DNA from: Linum tenue
Lineage: Eukaryota > Streptophyta > Magnoliopsida > Malpighiales > Linaceae
Direction: 5' to 3'
Assembly (NCBI GenBank): GCA_946122785.1
Contig: CAMGYJ010000010.1
Location: 51,584,162 to 51,648,161 of the forward strand
Length of the DNA: 64,000 bases
The notes beneath the pieces were generated by a model. That model saw only the letters and a program-made list of their open reading frames with translations. It was not told the DNA's origin and made no database searches. Of this stretch, positions 1 to 9,455 are shown in pieces (positions within the stretch are counted from its first letter, which is position 1; every line of letters begins with the position of its first letter). Made by a program: the position numbers and the translations under genes.

Positions 1-168
1 GTAAGTATGTTTGGTCTCCCCCTCTCTCTGGCTTTCTTGTTGCAATGCATGTCTTTTGTTTTTTGCTTGAGCTACAATCCACCATCAAAACAAACCTTTA
101 GCTTCTGGTTCAACTTAGCATATTAGAGTCATTCCTGCATTAATTTGTGTACATGCCTGATTGTGTAG

Positions 169-809
169 AGACTAAAGTGGGGAAGCCAATGCTGAACTGG
201 ACCAAGCGACACAAGATAGCGTTATGCATTGCCAGGGGACTGGCATACCTTCATACGGGTCTCGAGACGCCTATTACCCATGGCAACGTGAGGTCCAAAA
301 ACGTGCTGGTCGACGATTTCTCTGTCGCTAGGCTCACCGAGTTTGGGCTCGACAAGCTGATGGTCCCAACTGTAGCTGACGAGATCGTAGCCCAAGCGAA
401 AATAGATGGTTACAAAGCGCCGGAGCTTCAGAGGTCGAAGAAGTGCAATTCCAGGACGGATGTATATGCATTCGGCATACTTCTGCTGGAGATCTTGATT
501 GGCAAGAAACCAGGGAAAAATGGCAAGGACAGTGACTTTGTGGACCTTCCATCGACGGTGAAGGAGGCAGTGCTGGAGGAAACAACGATGGAAGTTTTCG
601 ATATCGACATCCTGAAGGGTCTCAGAAATCCCATGGAGGAAGGTCTGCTGCAGGCGTTGAAGCTTGCAATGGGGTGCTGCGCTCCAGTTCCTTCTGTCAG
701 GCCAACCATGGATGAAGTGGTGAAGCAATTGGAGGAGAACAGGCCTAGAAACCGATCTGCCCTTTACAGCCCATCTGAAACTAGGAGTGAAATTGGTACA
801 CCATTTTGA
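169..809 (+). CDS. TMKL1: TMKL1-like LRR receptor pseudokinase, C-terminal exon (5' part outside window)
   Basis: Last coding exon of a membrane leucine-rich-repeat receptor-like protein; only the second half of the kinase-like domain is in the window. Bases 1-168 are the preceding intron: the window opens on a consensus donor (GTAAGTATG) and the intron ends at TTGTGTAG, phase 1. The exon reads ETKVGKPMLNW..., LARGLAYLH-type helix, then HGNVRSKNVLVDD where active kinases have HRDLKxxN, and LTEFGL where they have DFG. Both catalytic aspartates are therefore replaced, so it should be a pseudokinase. The tail RPTMDEVVKQLEENRPRNRS and the end ETRSEIGTPF match what I know of Arabidopsis TMKL1. The family is described as kinase-inactive; the ligand and partners are not readable here. 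Stop is TGA at 807-809. The identification is strong; the upstream structure cannot be seen. Confidence 0.9.
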
Positions 810-1175
810 AGTGTTTTTTTGTTTTGTTTTGTTTTTGAAGTATTTGTATTGGTTCCTTTTCCATTTGCAGTAGATCAGTTCATTGGACTGGTTTTCTTGT
901 TTACTGAGAGTAGTTTGGCAAATGGTTATGACTTTGTATTGTGGTTTTAAATCTTCATGTTAATCTTAATCATTAAGGCTGTAGTTGATACTCTTTTACA
1001 TGATCATCCACATTCTTAGCTTCACAAAGGAAGGGTAGAAATGAGCGACGATGAACTACAACATCAACTAATGATCGATTTGTTAGGATTGGACTGATAC
1101 CTCGACAATTTCAAAACAAAACATCCATTTTATTCATATAATAGTATCAAATATCCATCTTCCAGTTTCTGAGAT
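810..1175. other. 3' flank between TMKL1-like gene and cysteine-rich peptide gene
   Basis: This holds the T-rich 3' untranslated region of the upstream (+) gene and, from the other side, the 3' end of the convergent peptide gene. I see no further coding signal or repeat. Confidence 0.5.
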
Positions 1176-1539
1176 TTAGTTTAGAAGAGATTTTGCACTC
1201 GGTGGTACGTTACAGACGCACATATGAAGTCCCAAGTTACAGTGACATGGGGGACCCCATGAAGCACAATCATCCTGACTTGCACACGGTTTGCTCACGT
1301 ATTTGCCTTCTGCTCCAATTTGATTCTTGTTCCCGCCTGCAGTACGCAATTTTTTTTTAATTTTGAAAACAACGGATCATGTTAGCAAAGAAAACAATCT
1401 GTTGATTTTTTTTATGAATTGAAGACAATACGAAAATGATGTGCTATCATATAACAAAGACCAAAAAAATATACTTACCAGAAACAACAAAAATCAAAAG
1501 CACGATGTAGAACAACAACTTGAAACAAGTCTTCCCCAT
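1176..1539 (-). CDS. small secreted cysteine-rich peptide (defensin-like/NCR-like), two exons
   Basis: Two-exon gene assembled by hand. Exon 1 is 1479-1539 and encodes MGKTCFKLLFYIVLLIFVVS, a textbook signal peptide, followed by a consensus donor GTAAGTA. The intron is 1337-1478 (142 bp), ending CTGCAG. Exon 2 is 1176-1336. Phase 1 joins exactly, giving 73 aa and a TAA stop. The predicted mature part has six cysteines spaced C-x5-C-x6-C-x-C-x6-C-x-C, starting at KPCASQDDC and ending CVC, in a short acidic/basic peptide. An intron placed right after the signal peptide, plus a C-x5-(D)C start and a C-x-C end, is typical of plant defensin-like and nodule-type cysteine-rich peptides. It would be secreted; whether it is antimicrobial or a signalling ligand cannot be told. 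A TATATAAA lies about 100 bp upstream of the ATG. I do not recognise the exact subfamily. Confidence 0.72.
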
Positions 1540-1639
1540 AGTATGCTTGGATATGGAACCGGCACAGAGCTTGATAAAGTCTGGACTTTTTTGTTTTGTG
1601 TTGAGATTTCAATTGGTAATTTAAGTGATAGATTATCTG

Positions 1640-1647
1640 TTTATATA
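1640..1647 (-). promoter_or_regulatory. TATA box of the cysteine-rich peptide gene
   Basis: TATATAAA on the minus strand, about 100 bp upstream of the predicted ATG at 1539. Spacing is right for a plant core promoter with a leader of roughly 70 nt. It is inferred from position only. Confidence 0.5.
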
Positions 1648-2076
1648 GGAAGCCAAAAAGATAGAAGATTAATGATACCATATTTCTCTTCCGGTGTTAT
1701 GGAAAGTTATATCTATGTTATACCATTTTTTATTGGTGTTTTGGAAAGTGATTATTGTCTTCCTTGATCCCCCCAAAAAAGAGAAACAACAATAATGATG
1801 TTTCTATATATTGTTGAGGACAACTGTAATTGATATTGTGTATTTTGAATTTCAATATTGATGTGCGGGGTAATTTAGGAGGCCGGTTTTAATTAATATG
1901 CTAATTAGGAAGAACATAATTAGTAAGAAAATCCATTGATACTTCATGCCGTTCCTATACTCCACTCCCTTCTCATTAGTAACTCATAAGTCAGGAATGA
2001 GAACAGTGTAAGAATCAGGGGAAAGAGTGAATTATTGATCATATTGTTCAGATACTGTATAAAAAACATGGACTAA

Positions 2077-2154
2077 GCTAGCTATGAACACTAATTACAT
2101 TGACTTGATCCACAAGCTAGCTAAGAACACTAATTACATTGACTTGATCCACAA
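2077..2154. repeat. two-copy tandem duplication, 39-bp unit
   Basis: A 39-bp unit starting GCTAGCTA and ending GATCCACAA occurs twice head to tail (2077-2115 and 2116-2154) with a single base difference (T/A in GCTATGAAC versus GCTAAGAAC). It lies in the 3' flank of the aspartic protease gene and looks like a recent slippage or duplication event. Otherwise 1540-2362 shows no gene. Confidence 0.8.
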
Positions 2155-2362
2155 TCACCGAGAATATTTGTAAGGAGAGAATGATGATTGCTAGAGGCAG
2201 CGACGTCAACAGCATGTCGCTGGAAGAAGCGCTCGAGCTTCGCTGTTTCGGAGCAGAAACATTCACTGCCTTCAAACCTGGATGAGGGGTGAAACAAGGA
2301 GCCGGTCAGCAATACTAGTTGAAACGAAAAATGAATCGGCAAAGGAAGGACAGAAGGAAGAC

Positions 2363-5300
2363 TCATATGGTTTTATTGATCTTACAGTCGTAGTAAGTCC
2401 ACCCAATCTGCTGATGGACAAGATCGTACACAACGATCTTGTCTTTCAGAACAAGATCTGCAGATTAGAACAAGACAAGGCAATCAGAATTAGAACATTA
2501 TTAACTCAGCCAGTCAGTCAGTCTGGTGTTTTTGCAGCACAGTTAGTCGAGGAAGACATTCGGACTTTTTAATAAAAAAGATACATAGACTAACCTCCTA
2601 AGATGGTCACTCCTGGCTTCTTCAAAAACCCTATGCACCAAATGCCACCAACATCCATCTACAAGGGAGTATGGCCTGTTAGACTTTGTGGAGGGAGAGA
2701 AACAACTAACAAGTGAATCCATAAATTAAGGCAAGAGAATCAGAAGCCAGAACTGTAACAACTTACAACAGATTGATGAAGGTAGTCTGCTGGTTTTAAC
2801 AGAAGAGATGCGCTGTTGGCAAAATTAAAGCTAACTGCAGGGAATACTTGAGAAACACTGCACAAGAGGGAAGACATTATCAACATAAACCCGAACACCC
2901 ATCTGAGAATTTTTCATCTTAAGCATATTTGTGAAAACCAATGTCAAACCTGGAAGTGACTGAGTAACACTGTTGTCCCTCGCTTAGTATAGGAGTGGCG
3001 GATGGTGAGACCACAGCAGTAACCTAACATTTCAACAAGTCATTTTAGCACTGGAACAGATGCCTCAAGAGTTTCAAAAGTATTTTGACAAGTCAGTTCT
3101 ACTACTACTACTACTACCAATACTACTAGGGCATTCTTAATAATGCTTCAAGAGTCTCTTGCAAGTTGCAAGAGAGTCACAACTGATACAACCAGTTTAC
3201 TACGCAAGAACTACAAGTTTAGTGTAACTGCTTCCATTCAAGTGCGGTCCATAGAATTCTAGTAGCCTTGTCGGAAAAAAGGATATTTGCTGCAGCATGT
3301 TTTTAGATTCAAGGAAAAGCCACAAATAAGTCCTAGTCATAGGATTCAGATGTTAAGATGTTGAAACTAAGGAATGTCTTTCCTACTCTCTTCCTCTCGA
3401 TTCTATGTTTTGTTTCAACAATGGTGGGCAAGTATACTAATGAACAAGTAGCAAAGCAAGGAATGTAATACAAGGAAAGGTCTGTTCAGAAACAAACAGG
3501 AACGATCCCTGACCAGCCATCCAGGACCAAAGAACAAATAGAACATAAAAAAGAAACGCAAAAGACAGAACTAAAAAAGCAACTTGGAGGACCAGAGGCC
3601 ACTGCTGCTGCAAAAAACATGGTGAAGAACAAGGTTGAGCCAGCTGCAAGGTGGATACGCCCACCTCAGCTGCTGTAAAGTGAGCAGTGACAGTCCTGAT
3701 CCTCAGCTGCTGGATTATCCAATACTATAAAACTGTTCTTTTGCACAGACACATGTTTCTAAAATGTAAACCATTTACCTAAGGCAATCCACCATCTATA
3801 TTTAACAAGGCCATGGGAGAGAACTTTACTTACAGCACTGATGAATGGCTCGTAAGCTTCTTCCACCAGGTATGCCAAAGTCGTTCCACTGTCAATAAAC
3901 GTTCCTCGACCAGTTGACGTTGTAAAGACGGATGAATCAACAGGCAACAGCTCTCCATTCACGGCTATGCTTTGCAGATCAAGATTGTAATGAGGCCTAC
4001 AATTTACAAAGAGGAGCTTGTGTTATTGTTTGGATTTCCCAGTCAACTGAACAACAAGAACTTGCAGCAGAATGTAGAATAAAGAAGAAACGACATTGGT
4101 TCGATTAAATAAAGAAGAAAAGTACTCACTGTGCTGGGACAAGAGGGGTATAGACCATCCCCGGCTCCGATATCTCTCCAAGAACAAACGTACCACCCCC
4201 GAGGCCCTCTCCTTTCAAGCAATGAGAGAAAACTCGGGGTATAACTCCTTCGGAGGACAATTGTGAGATGGGTGAGAGAGGTCCGTGTCCGAGTCCAAAC
4301 ATTCCATCAACGGCAAGGGCTGAATCACCTAACTCACCAGACTGGTAGGTGCTAGCACTGTGTCAAACACCAGTACTCAAGTAAGCTTCCATACAAAAGA
4401 AGAAGAAGCAAGAATTGATCATTACTCAAATAACACACCCAAACACGATGGGGGCTGACGAGGTGGCAATGGTCGAGTCGGGCTGAATGGAATCCAAGTA
4501 GATTCTATCTACAACGTAATATCCATCTGTTTCACTATGATCTTCATAATTGATCTTGTAGCTACACTCTCCATTCTCGGTACAGCGAGTTGGGCAAGCT
4601 TTATTGGAGCAAGGAACCACCTTGGCGGTGGAAGATGCAGCAGCATCATAAAACCTAAGCTCAATCTACACAACATCAAACAAATATTGATGAATCACGA
4701 TTCCACATGCATCATAGGAAGTTAAAGACATTAAATGTTGGCAGCACAGCTTTCCAATAGCAAGCAAAAGTCGAGAAGTGACTAGGAAAGTAGGAATGAA
4801 GAGATAGATTTCACAGCAAGCAAAAGCCATTCATTGACTTGGAATGAAGAGGCTAATCATGTAATGACCTTAAACAACGAAAAGCACATTTGAAGTTTAT
4901 CTTGGAAAAGAGGAGTAACAGCTTCATCATTATGCTCCACCTTGTAGAAGTAGAGCACTCATTCTCACCATTTCATTTAAGCGAGATATATATAAGCATG
5001 TATAGTTATCAATAAAAGTATTCTCATTCCCTACTGCCATCTATTTGCATTCTAGGGTTTTTTACAAACAAAATATTCAATTCTTCTCATTAATTTGGTC
5101 CAGAGCCATAAGCACAATAATAAGTCCAAGAACCACTCACCCTGAAACTGCTGGAGCGTGGGCAGTTCCCACAAGTTTTTGCGCTAACCCAAAGCAAATC
5201 ACTGCCTGTATCTATCTGTAAGCTGAACTCTTGAGGAGGAGAGCCCAACTTGACTTTAGTGTAGTAAATCCTGCAAAAAACGCCACAATTATGAGGAAAC

Positions 5301-5920
5301 TAGTAAACCCATGCATGCAATTAACTATTAGATTATTGCAAGCAGGAAACCGAGAACCCAGAATTAACACCTACCGCCATTGATGCCCTAAATCAGAGAA
5401 TGGGTTATGTACCTACAACATCTAGTCGAACCCAAATATGAAAGTCCTCGCCATTACTGGCCGCAATCAACTTGGGAAAGGGTTCAATGGGGAGAGGGGA
5501 AAGGGCGAAGCTGAGAACTATGGAGTCGTGAAGGCTGTGGATGAAGAGGAGGAAGCGAAACGGCGGGAAATAAAAAAAACAGAACGTTTCCATACGCAGA
5601 ACGACGTCGTTGGGACTTTTGTGTACCGTCTTTTTGCCGCCAAAAATGAATTAAAAGAAGAAGAAGAAAACCTACCCGTAGAGTTCGCAATCGGCGGATC
5701 CGTAGACGGAGAAGTTGGCGACGCCGCTAAACAGACGGGCGTGCCTAGCCCGGTCCTGAGCACTGATTTTCTCCACGCCAGCAGATGAATTCAAAGGGAC
5801 CGGTGTCCTCTCCAAGCGGAGAACAGTGGTAGCGCAGCTCACCGCCAACGGAGAAAAGGCGGCGAGTATCAACGCCGCCGTGAACAGAAACTCCATCCAG
5901 GAAGATCTTTCGGCCCTCAT
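2363..5920 (-). CDS. pepsin-like (A1) aspartic protease, ASPARTIC PROTEASE 36/39-like, nine exons
   Basis: Secretory-pathway endopeptidase of the plant 'aspartic proteinase-like protein 2' group. Coding exons: 5676-5920, 5141-5270, 4439-4665, 4130-4357, 3834-3996, 2950-3023, 2767-2857, 2595-2658, 2363-2457; these give 438 aa. Exon 1 carries a signal peptide ([20 protein letters not shown] after MRAERSSW). Exon 2 reads [14 protein letters not shown] and the first catalytic motif DTGSD. Exon 5 has [20 protein letters not shown] and the second catalytic motif [11 protein letters not shown], so both aspartates are present. Exon 8 has WCIGF and GVTILG; exon 9 has [12 protein letters not shown] and IGW. 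The largest intron is 3024-3833. Two oddities: the exon 3/4 junction, by the only in-frame GT-AG choice I find, yields FGAST where the family has FGCST; and the protein stops soon after IGWTYYDC, with no hydrophobic GPI-type tail in frame. Inferred to be secreted and active. Confidence 0.87.
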
Positions 5921-7879
5921 TTCTTCAAGGAGTAGGAAAAGAGAGGGGTAAGAACAGCGGAGGCAGAGAGATCAGAAGAAGGTAAACAGGGGAGGCTGGA
6001 TAGAAACAGGAGAAAACAGAATTCGTTTGGTTGATGAATGAGCAAATTACTAGTAGAATGGAGCTAAAGTTCGGGAAACAGGGGAAAAAACAGAGGTGGG
6101 TTTGGATGACGATTGAGAAATTTACGAGTATAACGGATCTAGAATTCTGAGAACAAAGGAAAACGGCGGTGGGTTTGGTTGATCAATGAGCAAGTTACAA
6201 GTAGAATGGAGCTAGCAAATTGGAAAACAGGGGAAAACAGAGGCCGTTTGTTTTGGTTGATGACTGAGCTAAGTTTTTGGCCACTCCCCAGTTTCTTCCT
6301 TGGAAATCTTTGCTGTTTATGGGGTGTAAGATTTTTCTGGAGAAAATGCGCGCTTATCATCCAAAACAAGGAGAAATTATTGCTTTCCAGAGCTGCTTCT
6401 GGTTGCTAAAACAAGGGGAATCTCTTGAGAAGGAAAGAATGCCATCGCAACCCCTGTTTTCCATTGATGTTTTCTCTCTGTAGCCATCGTTTTCCAGCCC
6501 TCTGTCACCCCGAGAGTTTGCAACTTGAAATTGTGTACATTTTCTGCTTCATCATGATACCACTATGCAACAGAAGTAGCGAATTACCTCATTCGCAACC
6601 CAGATTGAAAAGAAAGCTAATACACCACTATGTGTTCTTTTTATGGCAACTGAGAGTGAGGAGGTGGCAGAGAGCTGCAACCAACCATTCAAGGACCGAT
6701 ATAAGCTAGCCTTGTAGGATCCTCTTTAGAAAAAAATCATTACCCAAATGACATTTAGAGGGAGCTGGGGTTGTCTGATAAGGAAGCATTCCCCAATTAG
6801 TCGACCAACATGGAGAAGCTAACCGCTGACAACATTTAGAAATGGTTTCGGTCCTCCACCCACTGAATATGATCTCTTCCTTCCTTCTTCGCGCTTTAAT
6901 GTTTACAGCGTGGCTTCCCAAGATTGCATTTTATGAGTACGTGGCTATTCATCACCATTGCTGGCTGGTGGTCATCTTATATATTGCGACCAAGTTAACA
7001 ACAAGGCCAAAGTTGAAGTTTGCTCTGTTCTTGGCTGTGATCAGTGACAAGAAGATCAATTTGCTAGGCAGTATTAATCTTGTAATCTGGACTTCCGAAT
7101 AAGATCACCTGGAGATATAATTAGTCACTAACTTGGAGATATAATTGCAACCCCATCGTTGTCAAACTGGTTTGAACCATCAAACAAGTGATTTAAGGTT
7201 CAACGATAGGATTGAGTTCGAACCGGTTTGAATCAGTTTGCTATATAGATAAATCAACTGGGTATAATTTGGATATTACATTAACAACGAGAAGAATGAT
7301 GGATATACGGATTTTGTTTGATGAAATGTAACTTACCAATTGTTTGTAGCTCACAAGCGTGCGACAAGTATCGAAAAATTTATTTTGTTTTGTTATTCAA
7401 TTCATTGATTTCGGGCTAATGTCGAACTTACATTTATATAATTGAAAATACCTAATAGGTAAATTTAGCTACAACCGACACTTAGTGATGACACACGGGT
7501 GGAGCGGGTCAGAACGGATATTACCCGTGCGGCCCTGCAGGTACGGAGCGGACGAATCGATCCACTCTTACATAATTTACTTTCTACGATAAAACAAATA
7601 TAAAACATTTTATAAATAAAAAATAGTGATGATAAAATGATAATTTTGTCTAAATAGTGATAATAGAATAATAATAAAGTAAGTACCTTTTTCTACAACC
7701 AAAGTAGTTACTATTTTACATCAACTTAAATGAATTTTTTATGGTTCAACTTAAATAAATTAATTCAGATCTATTAAATTTTGAAATTAGAAACAAAGGG
7801 TCAGTATTTAATTAGCTCAAGTCCAAATAAAACACAGCTAAGACTGATATTTTTTAGACATAAAAGAACAAACAAACCC
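5921..7879. other. intergenic region with degenerate direct repeats
   Basis: No gene recognised. The first part (about 6000-6270) contains two to three imperfect direct repeats, listed separately. The rest is ordinary low-GC intergenic DNA; the short ORFs here lack any family feature, signal peptide or splice support. Confidence 0.5.
6005..6270. repeat. imperfect direct repeats (motif TGAGCAA-TTAC-AGTAGAATGGAGCT)
   Basis: The phrase GTTTGGTTGAT(G/C)AATGAGCAA followed by GTAGAATGGAGCT and a purine-rich GGGGAAAACAGAGG stretch recurs at about 6027-6097 and 6174-6245, with a third partial copy near 6248-6275 (GTTTTGGTTGATGACTGAGC). Spacing is about 147 bp for the first two. These are likely degenerate duplications upstream of the protease promoter. 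Confidence 0.55.
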
Positions 7880-8674
7880 GGGATCAGTTAGCGTGACTAC
7901 CCCTAAAGGGGTAGTGATTTTTGACACCCCCTTTATGATTGGCCAATTTTATTTCCAATCATTGGCAAGTATTAATTAAACTAATTTTTTATTTTTTTTA
8001 ATCTTGTAATTTGGGGTCTCTCACCACATTGGAAAAGAGAAAGAATCTGGGGAAAAACGAAATCACCCCCATTAATTACATAATTAATTTCTCTCACTGG
8101 TACATTAATTACACGTACCACTCCACTGGTACACGTACCACTCCACTGGTACACGTACCACTCCAATGGTACACGTACCACTCCACTGGTGCGAGCAACA
8201 ACAATGCCAAAAGCAATAAATTATCCTTCGAATGTGAATAAACATAAAGTCTTCACAATTTTTTAAGCCTAAACAGGACATATGGTTACACGTACCACTC
8301 CACTGGTACACGTACCACTCCACTGGTACACGTACCACTCCACTGGTACATGTACCAGTGGAGTGGTACGTGTACCAGTGGAGTGGTACGTGTACCAGTG
8401 GAGTGGTACGTGTAATTAATGTACCAGTGAGAGAAATTAATTATGTAATTAATGGAGGTGATTTCGTTTTTCCCCAGATCCTTCCCCATTCATAATTACC
8501 AACGTTTTTCTCCTTCCCCATTCATAATTATTATCACAATTAAGGCTTTCCCAATTTACAAGATTACAATAAATAAAGTAAAAAGCTTAAATGGAAAAGT
8601 GACCAATCAAGAGGAGGGTGTCAAAAACCACTACCCCTTTAGGGGTTAGCATAGTATCCCACCCCAACAAACCC
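7871..8674. mobile_element. fold-back Mutator-like MITE (element 7880-8665) with 9-bp target-site duplication
   Basis: A 786-bp non-autonomous element is flanked by a perfect 9-bp direct repeat AACAAACCC (7871-7879 and 8666-8674). Nine-bp target duplications are the hallmark of Mutator-like elements. The ends are inverted repeats: the left reads GGGATCAGTTAGC and the right, on the reverse strand, GGGGTGGGATACTATGC. Both continue into CCCCTAAAGGGGTAGTG and TTTTTGACACCC, giving roughly 60 bp of terminal inverted repeat. Inner arms are also inverted (TAATTTCTCTCACTGGTACATTAATTACACG near 8084-8115 against its reverse complement near 8405-8440). The core consists of 20-bp tandem units. There is no transposase; it must have been mobilised in trans. 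Confidence 0.82.
8111..8413. repeat. 20-bp tandem units in direct and inverted orientation inside the MITE
   Basis: The unit ACACGTACCACTCCACTGGT occurs four times head to tail at 8111-8190, then after a 97-bp spacer three more times at 8288-8347, immediately followed by three copies in the opposite orientation at 8354-8413. The last six copies form a near-perfect palindrome of about 126 bp centred on GGTACATGTACC (8345-8356). Long strings of Tyr-His-Ser-Thr-Gly-type codons on either strand come from this repeat and are not genes. Confidence 0.9.
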
Positions 8675-9455
8675 ACTTGGAGACCAAAACCATCAGCCAG
8701 CCAACGGGTTGGGCCACAAGCCCCCAACAACACTAGTAGTAGCGGGGGATAAAGTCATAAAGACACCATTCTGTTCTTCATCCTTCGTCGGTACCGCCCA
8801 TCTTTTCCCTTCGATCTCCAGCCGGCGGATCTGAATCGTCCCTGCCAGAACCCGCTCGCCACCGCCAGCGCTCGGTTGTTCTTTACCCCCATCTTCACAT
8901 CTTCCGAACCCTTCTCCCTGACGACCACCGCAGCACTGCCGCTGCACGAATCCGCTCTTCTCATATCTCCAGTCTACTCGCCCCTGCCGCCGAGGTAAAA
9001 GATTCAAACTTCTGGGATTGAACTAATGGATGATCGGTCTGGTGTGTGGAGTGCTCCTTTGCTGTTTCTCTGAATCTTCATTTAATTTGATTAGGGAACA
9101 GTAATGTGTTGGGTTTCCCTTCAATCAGTTGCTGAATGCTAGCAACCTGTGGATGAGTGGATCCCCTAAATGCTTAAGTCTTGTACGAGCTTCTGATGTT
9201 CAGTGGGACTTTTATTGCCATCCTGTATGCAAAAATCATATCTTTTTTACTGCATTGTTTGCAATGTTGTTCGAGATTGTTTCTTCTACTGAATCTGCAT
9301 TCGCAACCGTTGGGTTTTGGATGTGTTTTTGGTTTCCTCCCCTTTGAATTGTCCTTTTAGATTTGTTTGGATGAGCTGGTGTGCCTCATTTAGCTCACTC
9401 ATACAGTCATACTTCGATTTGCAGTTAGTTGTGCGTAGGTAGCTCGAAAGTAGCC
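8666..9455 (+). promoter_or_regulatory. CYP51 promoter, 5' leader and leader intron
   Basis: The block just before CYP51 is C/T-rich, as expected for a plant leader. A good donor CCGAG|GTAAAA at 8994/8995 and acceptor TTTGCAG at 9424 define a probable 430-bp intron (8995-9424) wholly in the 5' UTR, leaving a 31-nt second leader exon before the ATG at 9456. Leader introns of this kind often raise expression of constitutive plant genes. The transcription start cannot be fixed from sequence. Confidence 0.55.

Noticed and set aside
1441..1767. Plus-strand ORF of 108 codons
   Set aside because: It is antisense to the signal-peptide exon of the cysteine-rich peptide gene and has no recognisable domain; composition looks random.
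8693..9007. Minus-strand ORF of 104 codons
   Set aside because: Lies on the opposite strand of the CYP51 leader, which is C/T-rich; no family resemblance.
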